From: Acidovorax sp. Leaf160
GTDB lineage: Bacteria; Pseudomonadota; Gammaproteobacteria; Burkholderiales; Burkholderiaceae_C
NCBI RefSeq assembly: GCF_001424265.1
Contig: NZ_LMOV01000027.1
Coordinates: 124,001-188,000 of the forward strand
DNA length: 64,000 nucleotides
Reading direction: 5' to 3'
The notes under the pieces are model-generated. The model had not been told where the DNA came from and did no database searches. It saw nothing but the letters and a program-made list of their open reading frames with translations. Made by a program: the position numbers and the translations under genes. Below are positions 1 through 8,862 of the stretch, one piece after another; positions within the stretch are counted from its first letter, which is position 1, and each line of letters begins with the position of its first letter.

Positions 1-679
1 CCAGGTTGAACTGCCGCACCTGGTCGCGCAGCATGCGCTGGCGGCCGGCGGGGGCGATCACGGTGAACAGGTCGGCGATCAGCGGGCCGATGGCGATGCC
101 CAGGAAATAGCTGATGCTGAGCTTCACCTCGTACTTCGCCGTCAGTGCCTGCAGCGCGATGATCACGACCACGAACGGCACCAGCAGCGCCACCGAGGCC
201 CAACGGCCGGCCGAGAAGTAGGCGATCAGCAGCGCGGCGGCCAGGAAGATCCACGGCGCCGTCTTGGTGATGGCGGCCCCGAACGGCGCCAGCATGACGG
301 CGAACAGCACCGCCAGCGGCACGGCGACGAAGGCCGCGACGATGGCGCCCGACACCATCTTGCGCAGGGCGATGTGCGGCACGCCCAGCTTGCGCAGCAT
401 GTTGGCGTCCTGCAGCAGCGGCGTGGCCAGCGTGTCGCCCGGTATGCCCAGCAGGGCGGTGGGCACGGCATGCGTCATGTGCTTGGCGACCGCGCCGGCC
501 AGGAAGAAGGTGAACACGCCGGCGGGCGGCACGCCCAGCAGCACCACCAGCAGCGTGAGCGGTGCCAGCGTGGTGGTCTCATCGGTGCCCGAAACCAGGC
601 CGATGGCGGCGAACACCACGGCGCCGATCAGCCCCATTCCGGCGGCGACGGCAATGTCGTTGAGCAGTTGCGGATCCAT
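1..679 (-). CDS. TctA-like tripartite tricarboxylate transporter permease (partial)
   Basis: Reading the minus strand from an ATG at 679 gives an open frame of about 226 codons that leaves the window at base 1, so the C-terminal part is missing. The protein is very hydrophobic, with at least five membrane segments. An early stretch (GTDETTTLAPLTLL, then PTALLGIPGDT) resembles the conserved first half of TctA-family permeases, which carry carboxylates using a periplasmic binding protein. It is the last visible gene of a minus-strand set behind HMG-CoA reductase and a small membrane protein, so mevalonate or a related hydroxy-acid is a plausible substrate; that is inference. No TctC-type receptor is adjacent within the window. 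Family assignment is by motif resemblance only. Confidence 0.7.
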   Translation of the reverse strand, partial: MDPQLLNDIAVAAGMGLIGAVVFAAIGLVSGTDETTTLAPLTLLVVLLGVPPAGVFTFFLAGAVAKHMTHAVPTALLGIPGDTLATPLLQDANMLRKLGVPHIALRKMVSGAIVAAFVAVPLAVLFAVMLAPFGAAITKTAPWIFLAAALLIAYFSAGRWASVALLVPFVVVIIALQALTAKYEVKLSISYFLGIAIGPLIADLFTVIAPAGRQRMLRDQVRQFNL

Positions 680-698
680 GTCTATCGACTCCTCTGCG

Positions 699-1205
699 TC
701 AACGCGGCGCAGGGCCGGGGGCCGTGGTCTGCGGGGTGGGGTTGGTGGGCGTCGGCGTCGGCATCGGCATCGGCGCCGGCGCCGGCGTCTGCGCGTTGTC
801 CAGGAACAGGTCGTAGAGCTTCAGCTCCTTGAGCTCCTGCACCACCACCGGCGGCAGGTCGGCGATGGAGCCCAGCCCGCCGGGCTGCGCGGCCAGCTCC
901 TCCAGCACCTCGCGGCGCCAGGCCGGGTCGGTGGAGATGTCCTGCTCGGTCACCTCGCGCTTCGGGGGAAACGCCCGCGCGCAGATCACCCCGGCCGTCA
1001 CGCAGCCGGCCAGGCCCGCGAGCATGGCGTAGGCGTGGGCCAGCTGCTTCGATTCGACCATCGTGGCCAGCCAGCGGCTGGCCAGGTAGAAACCGACCAC
1101 GCTGATGCCGATGCCGATCGCGATGGACCAGGCCAGGTGCCGCAGGTCGACGGTGTCGCCCCAGACTTCGGCCAGCCGCCAGCCGGCGGGATTCGGGGTT
1201 GCCAT
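699..1205 (-). CDS. Small two-TM membrane protein with Pro/Thr-rich tail
   Basis: 168 residues. Two predicted membrane helices lie near residues 22-45 (LAWSIAIGIGISVVGFYLAS) and 58-80, followed by a soluble segment and a low-complexity tail of alternating Pro, Thr, Ala and Met (PAPAPMPMPTPTPTNPTP). It sits 19 bp upstream of the TctA-like permease start and about 130 bp downstream of HMG-CoA reductase on the same strand. By position it could replace the small TctB subunit of a tripartite tricarboxylate transporter, although TctB usually has four helices and I see only two. I do not recognise a named family. The tail is encoded by a near-repetitive GGCGTCGGCATCGGC tract, a likely site of length variation. 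Confidence 0.65.
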   Translation of the reverse strand: MATPNPAGWRLAEVWGDTVDLRHLAWSIAIGIGISVVGFYLASRWLATMVESKQLAHAYAMLAGLAGCVTAGVICARAFPPKREVTEQDISTDPAWRREVLEELAAQPGGLGSIADLPPVVVQELKELKLYDLFLDNAQTPAPAPMPMPTPTPTNPTPQTTAPGPAPR

Positions 1206-1333
1206 GGTGTTGTCTCCTTCGTTGTGGTGTGTCGTTGTGGGAGGGGAAAACTGCGGGCGGCCGGGCAGCCGTGGCGCCCGCAGGCCGTGACCGGGCGTTC
1301 CACCGCCGCCCGGCCGGCAGCCGTGCGGAACGC

Positions 1334-2623
<1,290 letters not shown>

Positions 2624-2678
2624 GAAGGCGATCTCCTGAAAGTCATGAATCCATCGGATCGCGGGACTGTAGGCAAGG

Positions 2679-2700
2679 TGTACCCTTTTAGAAAGGTACA
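2679..2700. promoter_or_regulatory. Palindromic operator candidate between mvaA and the MocR gene
   Basis: A 22-bp near-perfect inverted repeat with arms TGTACC and GGTACA around an AT-rich centre lies in the 131-bp gap between the divergent mvaA (start 2623) and the MocR gene (start 2755). A third half-site, AGTACC, lies at 2713-2718. MocR/GntR regulators commonly bind repeated half-sites in such divergent promoters. The sequence shows the palindrome; its use as the MocR operator is inference. Confidence 0.55.
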
Positions 2701-2754
2701 GTTTGCGGGAACAGTACCATCGCAGTGCAACATGAACGGGAACGGGGAGTGGGC

Positions 2755-4185
2755 ATGGAGAAGCCAGACAAGCGGGCGCGTTCGGCCCCCATTGCGGGCC
2801 AGCTGGCCGACCTGATCGGCCAGCAGATCGCGGACGGCGTCTACCGCCCCGGCGACAAGCTGCCGTCGCTGCGCGAGCTGGCGCAGCTGCACCGCTATGC
2901 CAAGAACACCATCGTGGCGGCGTTCGACCTGCTGGTCTCGCGCGGGCTGGTGGAGCCGCGCCGGGGCTCGGGCTTCTACGTGCTGGGCACGGCGCGGGCC
3001 GCGCAACGGGCGCAGGAAGAGTCCGGCCAGCTGGGCCGCGCGATGGACATCGTCTGGCTGATGCGCGAGCAGCTCAAGACCGAGCCCGATGCCGTGGCCG
3101 TGGGCGACGGCTTTCCGCCGGTCGAATGGCTGGCCGACATGCGGCTGGACCGGTATCACCAGAAGGTGGTGCGCACCGGTCTGGGGTCGCTCTTCCGCTA
3201 CGGCAGCCGCTACGGCTACGCGCCGCTGCGGGACAGCCTGGTGCGCAAGCTGGGCGACTTCGGCCTGCAGGCCACGCCCGGCCAGCTGGTGCTGACGCAC
3301 GGCGCCAACGACGCGATGGACCTGGTCATCCGCTACTTCGTGCCGCCGGGCGCCACGGTGCTGGTGGACGAGCCCGGCTACTACCCGCTGTTCGGCAAGC
3401 TCCAGCTGGCCGGCGCGCGCGTGATCGGCGTGCCGCGCATGGCCGACGGGCCCGACGTGGCGGCGCTCGAAACCCTGCTGCTGCAGGAGCGCCCGCGTTT
3501 GTTCTTCACGCAATCGCTGGCGCACAACCCCACGGGCTCGGACATCACCGCCGCCAAGGCCTACAAGGTGCTGCAGCTGGCCGAGCGCCACAACCTGCTG
3601 ATCGTGGAAGACGACCCGCTGGCGGACTTCAAGCCCACCTCGGCCGTGCGCCTGGCCACCCTGGACCAGCTGGAGCGCACCATCTACATCGGCAGCTTTT
3701 CCAAGTCGTTCTCGGCCGCGCTGCGCGTGGGCTTCATCGCCTGCAACGACGCGCTGGCCAGCGACCTAGCCGACCTGAAGGCGCTGATCCACGTGAGCGG
3801 CTCGGAGTACTGCGAGCGCATGGTGGACGTGATGCTGCGCGAGGGCCACTACGCCCGCCACCTGGTGCGCCTGCGTCAGAAGCTGGGCCAGGCCACGGCC
3901 CAGGCGCTGGCCTGGCTGGACGGCGCGGGCTGCGAGGTGTTCGCGCGCAGCGCGCAGAGCCTCTACCTGTGGGTGGCCTTCCCCGGCGTGGCGGATTCGC
4001 TGCCGCTGGCCGAGCAGCTCATGGCCCGCAAGCTGACCATGGCGCCCGGCCGCGTGTTCCAGGTCGATGCGGCCGTGCCATCGCGCTGGTCGCGCTGCAA
4101 CGTGGGCGCGATGGCGGACGCGCGCTTCGCGTCGGCAATGGCCGGCGTGCTGCCCCAGGCCGGTGACCGGGCGGGTTCGCCCTGA
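2755..4185 (+). CDS. MocR family (GntR wHTH - aminotransferase fusion) transcriptional regulator
   Basis: 476 residues from the ATG at 2755, which has GGGGAG about 7 bases upstream; a GTG at 2725 in the same frame is possible but less likely. Residues about 12-80 form a GntR winged helix ([20 protein letters not shown], then [11 protein letters not shown]). The rest is a fold-type I aminotransferase domain. The PLP-binding lysine is Lys317, in SFSKSF, and a substrate-binding NPTG motif (HNPTGSD) precedes it. MocR proteins use PLP and an amino-acid-like effector to control the adjacent divergent gene, here HMG-CoA reductase. The ligand cannot be read from the sequence. A regulator of this type at a mevalonate locus is unusual, because P. 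mevalonii uses a different regulator class (MvaR). Confidence 0.9.
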   Translation: MEKPDKRARSAPIAGQLADLIGQQIADGVYRPGDKLPSLRELAQLHRYAKNTIVAAFDLLVSRGLVEPRRGSGFYVLGTARAAQRAQEESGQLGRAMDIVWLMREQLKTEPDAVAVGDGFPPVEWLADMRLDRYHQKVVRTGLGSLFRYGSRYGYAPLRDSLVRKLGDFGLQATPGQLVLTHGANDAMDLVIRYFVPPGATVLVDEPGYYPLFGKLQLAGARVIGVPRMADGPDVAALETLLLQERPRLFFTQSLAHNPTGSDITAAKAYKVLQLAERHNLLIVEDDPLADFKPTSAVRLATLDQLERTIYIGSFSKSFSAALRVGFIACNDALASDLADLKALIHVSGSEYCERMVDVMLREGHYARHLVRLRQKLGQATAQALAWLDGAGCEVFARSAQSLYLWVAFPGVADSLPLAEQLMARKLTMAPGRVFQVDAAVPSRWSRCNVGAMADARFASAMAGVLPQAGDRAGSP

Positions 4186-4233
4186 GCTTTCCCGGCGATG
4201 GGGCTGCCAGGATTCGAGTCAAAATGGCCGCGG

Positions 4234-4278
4234 GCGCTTGATATAACTGGGCTTGTAGCTATAAAAATAGGAGCAAAA
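4234..4278 (-). repeat. Dispersed TTGCTAT-type hairpin repeat, copy A
   Basis: An AT-rich island in GC-rich surroundings. On the minus strand it reads TTTTGCTCCTATTTTTATAG and continues to an AAGCGC end. It shares the layout TTGCTAT / ATAGC plus a downstream GCGC-type tail with the copies near 36351, 52516 and 56582. It lies between the convergent ends of the MocR and metallo-hydrolase genes, where it could also act as a terminator. Confidence 0.55.
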
Positions 4279-4300
4279 GGCTGGCCCGCGCCCCGCCGCG

Positions 4301-4939
4301 TCAGGTATTGCCCACGTAAGGGTTGCTGCGCCGCTCGCGTCCGAACGAGCTCTCCGGCCCGTGGCCGGGAATGAACACCGTCTCGTCGCCCATGGGCCAG
4401 AGGCGCTGCACGATGCTGTCGATCAGCTGCTGGTGGTTGCCCTGCGGAAAGTCGGTGCGGCCGATGCTGCCGGCGAACAGCACGTCGCCCACGAAGCAGC
4501 GCTGGATCTGCGGCGCATGGAACACCACATGGCCGGGCGTGTGGCCGGGGCAGTGGCGCACATGCAGCGTCTCCTGCCCGATTTGCACCGTATCGCCGTC
4601 CTGCAGCCAGCGTGTGGGCGTGAACGAGCGCGCCGGCGGAAAGCCGAACATCGCGCTTTGCTGCGGCAGTCCATCGATCCAGAACTGGTCGCCCGGGTGC
4701 GGGCCGGTGATGGGCAACTGGTGCGTCTCTGCCAGCTCGCCCGCGCCGCCCGCATGGTCGATGTGCGCATGGGTCAGCCAGATCTGCTGGAGCGAGAGAC
4801 CCCGCTCGGCCACGGCGGACAGCAGCCGGTCGATGTCGCCGCCCGGGTCGACCAGCGTGGCTTCGGAGGTGGCGTCGCACCAGAGGAGCGAGCAGTTCTG
4901 CTGGAAGGCGGTGACGGGGATGGTGTGGTAGTGGAGCAT
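4301..4939 (-). CDS. MBL-fold metallo-hydrolase (YcbL / glyoxalase II-like)
   Basis: 212 residues from the ATG at 4939 (MLHYHTIPVTAFQQNCSLLW), the usual start and length for this family. An in-frame start at 5059 adds 40 Pro/Arg-rich residues with no family character. The zinc-binding motif THAHIDHAGG is complete. The other metal ligands appear as the His in PGHTPGHV, the Asp in GDVLFAGSIGRTD and the His in IPGHGPES. Such proteins hydrolyse thioesters such as S-lactoylglutathione or related small substrates in the cytoplasm. There is no obvious operon partner. The specific substrate cannot be told from sequence. Confidence 0.9.
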   Translation of the reverse strand: MLHYHTIPVTAFQQNCSLLWCDATSEATLVDPGGDIDRLLSAVAERGLSLQQIWLTHAHIDHAGGAGELAETHQLPITGPHPGDQFWIDGLPQQSAMFGFPPARSFTPTRWLQDGDTVQIGQETLHVRHCPGHTPGHVVFHAPQIQRCFVGDVLFAGSIGRTDFPQGNHQQLIDSIVQRLWPMGDETVFIPGHGPESSFGRERRSNPYVGNT

Positions 4940-5208
4940 GGGGCGGGTCGGCGTGGTTGTCCCGAACGGGGCGATGGGCGAGGGGCGATTGGGGGCGACG
5001 GTGGGGTGGCGGTTGCTGGGGCCGGCTTGCGGATTTTCCATTGTCCGTGAGGACGGCACGGCGCCTGCCGATCACCCGTGCGCTACCCGTGCGCTGATGG
5101 CGTGCCGGCGTCTTTCAAACTCTGCAGCACGGAGCCTACGCCGTGCCCGGGCGGCGCCGCCGATGCTTGGCGGAGCCGGAGTGTCCCGGCGCCGACCACT
5201 CATCGACC

Positions 5209-5763
5209 ATGAACATTGCTTGCCTTGGCTGGGGTTCTCTCATCTGGAAATCGGGGGTGCTTCCGGTGGCGTCCGAGTGGCACGACGATGGCCCACGGCT
5301 TCCCATCGAATTCGCGCGCGAAGGCGATCACGGCGAGCTGGCGACCGTCCTCTGCGCTGGCGCAGAGGAGCAGGCCGTATGGTGGGCGATGCTCTCGTCC
5401 ACCGACCTGCGCCAGGCCCGCGAGCTGCTGCGCCAGCGCGAAGAGATCGACCCTGACCACCCCGAATGGGTGGGCGATACCGAGACGGATCGGCAGGGAG
5501 CGGCCGGCGAAGCCATTCGCGCCTGGGCGCGTGCCAAGGGCATCGACGCCGTGGTCTGGACCGCTCTGCCACCGCGGTGCGACGGCACCCATGGACAGGT
5601 GCCTTCCGAGGACGATGCAGTCCGGTATCTCGACGCGCTGACCGGCAAGGAGCGGGCGCACGCCGAGCAGTACGTCCGGCGCGTGCCGGCGGTGATCGCC
5701 ACCCGCAACCGTGCGGCGATCGAACGCGCGCTGGGTTGGACGCCGGCGCCCTTCGATTCGTGA
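5209..5763 (+). CDS. Hypothetical protein with N-terminal GWGSLIW motif (possible gamma-glutamylcyclotransferase-like fold)
   Basis: 184 residues from the ATG at 5209; an upstream in-frame start at 5143 adds unstructured Arg-rich sequence. The protein opens with a beta strand and glycine loop (MNIACLGWGSLIW) reminiscent of the YGSL loop that starts gamma-glutamylcyclotransferase/AIG2-like folds, and it has acidic residues downstream. The match is weak and the catalytic Glu cannot be placed with confidence. It is soluble, with no signal peptide. The next gene encodes a 2H phosphodiesterase on the same strand about 110 bp downstream; the two could be co-transcribed. Confidence 0.6.
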   Translation: MNIACLGWGSLIWKSGVLPVASEWHDDGPRLPIEFAREGDHGELATVLCAGAEEQAVWWAMLSSTDLRQARELLRQREEIDPDHPEWVGDTETDRQGAAGEAIRAWARAKGIDAVVWTALPPRCDGTHGQVPSEDDAVRYLDALTGKERAHAEQYVRRVPAVIATRNRAAIERALGWTPAPFDS

Positions 5764-5875
5764 CCAGCGCCGGCCCGCGCCCGTCTTGTGGCGAGGCCCA
5801 TGCCCAGGCCCAGCCCAAGCCTGGGCATGGAAGACATCACCTCACTGAACGATGCCACTGAATGGATGCAAGCCC

Positions 5876-6544
5876 ATGACCGAGTCACTCCAGCCTTGGC
5901 CCCGAAGCGGGCGGGCTGTCGCGCCGGATGCGACCGCGCTCATCGTCACGCTGCAAATGGATCCGGCAGCCTCGGCGCGATTCACCGCGCTGCGGCACCA
6001 GCATTTCCCTGTGCATCGGAACTGGCTGGACGCGCACATCACGCTGTTCCATGCGCTGCCCGTCGGCTCCCTGGTTCAGGTGTTGCGGGATGCGCAAGCG
6101 CTCGCATCCATCACCGAGCCGTTCGGGCTGCGTGTGGACCGGGTGCAGTTTCTGGGCGCCGGCGTGGCCTATGCCTTGTCGTCCGGGCAGGCGGTGCGGC
6201 TGCGCAGCGCGCTGGCCGAGCGCTGGTCTTCGCTTCTGGGCCCGCAAGACCGGGCCAAGCGGGGAGCCCTGCACATCACGGTGCAAAACAAGGTGTCGCC
6301 TGCCGCCGCCAGGCAGCTGCACGGCGAACTCGAGCAGGCGCTCGAGCCGCACGACATTGCCGCCGTGGGCCTTCAGGTCTGGTACTACGTCGGCGGTCCG
6401 TGGCGGCACGCAGCGACTTTTCCGTTATCGGGCAGGGCAGGAAACCAGGTCGTCGGATCTGACGCCCTCGCGCACTCAGCCCCTCAGAAATCCACCTTGA
6501 GGGTGACGCCCAGGGTCCTCGGGGAGCCCACCGTGGCCACGTAG
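5876..6544 (+). CDS. 2H phosphodiesterase / 2'-5' RNA ligase family protein
   Basis: 222 residues from ATG 5876; an in-frame ATG at 5852 is equally possible because neither has a clear ribosome site. Two HxT signatures about 80 residues apart, His54-Ile-Thr56 (DAHITLF) and His133-Ile-Thr135 (ALHITVQ), define the 2H superfamily, whose members act on 2',3'-cyclic or 2'-5' phosphodiester bonds of nucleotides or RNA ends. The last 61 bp overlap the 3' end of the convergent TonB receptor gene, so the C-terminal 20 residues are probably lineage-specific. The RNA or nucleotide substrate is unknown. Confidence 0.8.
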   Translation: MTESLQPWPRSGRAVAPDATALIVTLQMDPAASARFTALRHQHFPVHRNWLDAHITLFHALPVGSLVQVLRDAQALASITEPFGLRVDRVQFLGAGVAYALSSGQAVRLRSALAERWSSLLGPQDRAKRGALHITVQNKVSPAAARQLHGELEQALEPHDIAAVGLQVWYYVGGPWRHAATFPLSGRAGNQVVGSDALAHSAPQKSTLRVTPRVLGEPTVAT

Positions 6545-8805
6545 GCACCGTTGGCTGTGGCCGTCACCGCCGGGAAGTACCGCTTGTCCAGCGCATTGCG
6601 AACCCACAGCGACAGATTCCACAGCCGGCCCCCTTCCGCCAGGTCCCAGCTGCTGGCCACGTTGAACACGCCGTACGAGGGCGTGCGGGCATAGGTCGAG
6701 GCGTCCAGCGTGCCGTCCTTGCCGGACTGCCAGGCATAGGCTGCTGTCACGGCATGGATGACCGAGGGCGACCAGCGGTAGCGGTATTCCCCGCCGGCCC
6801 GGAACATCCAGCGCGGCGCACCGGCCACCTGGCGGCCCGACAGGCTGCAGCGGGCGGCCGGCTGCGCCAGGGCGGTCTCCGGCGGGCAGGGCGCATTCTC
6901 GTAATTCGCGTAGCGCGCATCGTTGAAAGACCCGTTCGACCAGAGCGTCAGCCCCCGGGCCGGCCGACCCTTGACTTCGAGCTCAACGCCCCTCGACCGG
7001 ACATCCCCCGCATTGGTCAGGATCTGCACGAAGTTGCCGACCCCTGCGCCGGACGGCACCAGGTAGGCGGTCTGGTAGCCGCCGACCCTGGCCGCGAAGA
7101 CATTCAGGTTGACGTGCAGCCGGTCGTCGAGGAAGCGACTCTTGAAGCCGACATCCAGGCTGTCTATCCGTTCGGGGCCGACCATCAGCGACTCCACGCC
7201 CAGGGGGCCCGGAGCGGCGCCCGGCCCTGCGAGATTGATGCCGCCGGACTTTTCCCCATGCGACAAGCTCACGTATCCCAGCAGTGCCGGCTCCCACTGG
7301 TAGCTGGCGCTCAGCAATCCGGAAGGGCTGAACTGGCGCGTGCGCAGCGGGCCGGTGTCGTAGGCGCCCAGTACCAGCGGGTTGTTCCGCAGCCTGGCGG
7401 TGGCCGGCGAGCCGCCGATGGAGTCCCCCCGGTGGATGCGCGCCTCCTTGGCTTCCTGCGTGATGCGCAGCCCCGCAGTGATGTCCAGCCGGTCCGTGGA
7501 GTGCCAGGTGGCCTGGGAGAACAGCGCATGGCTTTGCGTGTCCAGCGAACCGTGGTTGATGCTGTAGGCATTCGCAAACACCGGGGTGGGCGTGCCTTGC
7601 AGCACGAGATCGGCGCGGGGTCCGAAGTCGGTCCATCCGGCATTGCGGGTCCGTTGGCGCAGCAGGTAGGCACCGACGACGTAATCCAGCGCTCCACCGG
7701 GCGGGCCAGCCAGCCGCAGTTCCTGCGATACCTGCTGCTGCCGCAGGGCGCTGCCTCCTTCCAGCAGCACCGGAATGTTCAGGCTGTCGTTGGTGATCCG
7801 GGTAAAGCGCCAGCCGCGTGCGGCGGTGATGGATGTGATCTCCGCGCCCGAGGCCAGGCGCCAGCGTGCCTGGGCGGAGAGCGCGTTCTGATCGCTGCGG
7901 GCAGATTCCTCTCCGTCCACGTTGATCTCGCGCCGGCGAGGGTCGGTGACGATGCCGGTCGCGCCGCCCGCGATCGCCCGCGCCAGGGCCAGGCCGGGGC
8001 CCAGGCCATAGGTCACTGCCGTGCCGCTGCTGCCGCGCTCGCGGTGGTGCTCCGCAATGAGGCGAAGCTCCCATCCGGCGCCCTCGCGCGCCAACAGTTG
8101 TGCGCGCACCCCCGAGCGATCGCTGCCACCCAGCTGCTCTCCGTTGTAGAGGTTGGTGATCGCCCCGGGCTCATGGGAGTCGTACACCAGCAAGCGGCCT
8201 GCCGCGTCTTCGGCCAGCGGGCCCGACAGGATGGCTTGTGCCTGTCGCAGCCCGCGTGCACCGGTCGTCCACCGGACGCTTCGCTCCGGCTCGAAGGCTG
8301 GCGGCCTGGTGTGCACGCTCAGAACGCCTGCGGTGGTGTTCTTGCCGAAGAGCGTGCCCTGCGGCCCCCGCAGCAGGGCCACGCTTTCCACGTCCAGCAG
8401 GTCGAATGCGGCCATGCCCGCGCGGCCCAGGTAGACGTCGTCGATATAGACCCCGGTGCTGCCCTCCAGGCCGTCGTTGCTGGGGTTCAGGCCGATGCCC
8501 CGCACGGCGATGGTGAGGCGGCGCGCGTCGGGTGTGGCGATGTTCGTGCTCGGCAATTGCTGCGCCAGGTCGTCCAGGCGCTGCATGCGCAACGCGTCGA
8601 TCTCGCGCTCCCCGACCACCGTGACGGGCACGGGAACGGACTGCACTGGCTCTTCGTGACCACGGGCGTTCACGGTCACGGGCGGCAACTCCCCTCCATC
8701 CAGCGGCTGTGCGGCGGCCACGGAGGGCGGCATGCCAACGGCCATGCTCCACAAGAGGGGCGCAAGCGCGAAGCGGCGAGAGATGGCGGTGGGCGAAAAC
8801 GGCAT
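6484..8805 (-). CDS. TonB-dependent outer membrane receptor
   Basis: About 773 residues from the ATG at 8805 (a GTG at 8826 is also in frame). A signal peptide (RRFALAPLLWSMAVGMPPSVAAAQ) precedes a TonB-box-like LPPVTVNA. The plug domain follows at roughly residues 45-165, with RGIGLNPSN and the typical LRGPQGTLFGKNTTAG. Then comes a 22-strand barrel region ending in a C-terminal Phe (VTLKVDF), as outer membrane proteins do. It imports a ligand, probably a siderophore or other large nutrient, using TonB energy. It lies 57 bp downstream of the histidine kinase gene on the same strand, so it may be controlled by, or co-transcribed with, that sensor. No siderophore genes are near, so the ligand is unknown. 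Confidence 0.92.
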   Translation of the reverse strand: MPFSPTAISRRFALAPLLWSMAVGMPPSVAAAQPLDGGELPPVTVNARGHEEPVQSVPVPVTVVGEREIDALRMQRLDDLAQQLPSTNIATPDARRLTIAVRGIGLNPSNDGLEGSTGVYIDDVYLGRAGMAAFDLLDVESVALLRGPQGTLFGKNTTAGVLSVHTRPPAFEPERSVRWTTGARGLRQAQAILSGPLAEDAAGRLLVYDSHEPGAITNLYNGEQLGGSDRSGVRAQLLAREGAGWELRLIAEHHRERGSSGTAVTYGLGPGLALARAIAGGATGIVTDPRRREINVDGEESARSDQNALSAQARWRLASGAEITSITAARGWRFTRITNDSLNIPVLLEGGSALRQQQVSQELRLAGPPGGALDYVVGAYLLRQRTRNAGWTDFGPRADLVLQGTPTPVFANAYSINHGSLDTQSHALFSQATWHSTDRLDITAGLRITQEAKEARIHRGDSIGGSPATARLRNNPLVLGAYDTGPLRTRQFSPSGLLSASYQWEPALLGYVSLSHGEKSGGINLAGPGAAPGPLGVESLMVGPERIDSLDVGFKSRFLDDRLHVNLNVFAARVGGYQTAYLVPSGAGVGNFVQILTNAGDVRSRGVELEVKGRPARGLTLWSNGSFNDARYANYENAPCPPETALAQPAARCSLSGRQVAGAPRWMFRAGGEYRYRWSPSVIHAVTAAYAWQSGKDGTLDASTYARTPSYGVFNVASSWDLAEGGRLWNLSLWVRNALDKRYFPAVTATANGAYVATVGSPRTLGVTLKVDF

Positions 8806-8862
8806 GGAAGCGGGGCAACAGGTCACTGTCTCAACAGGCGGGCACTGATCGGCCCGGGCGGC

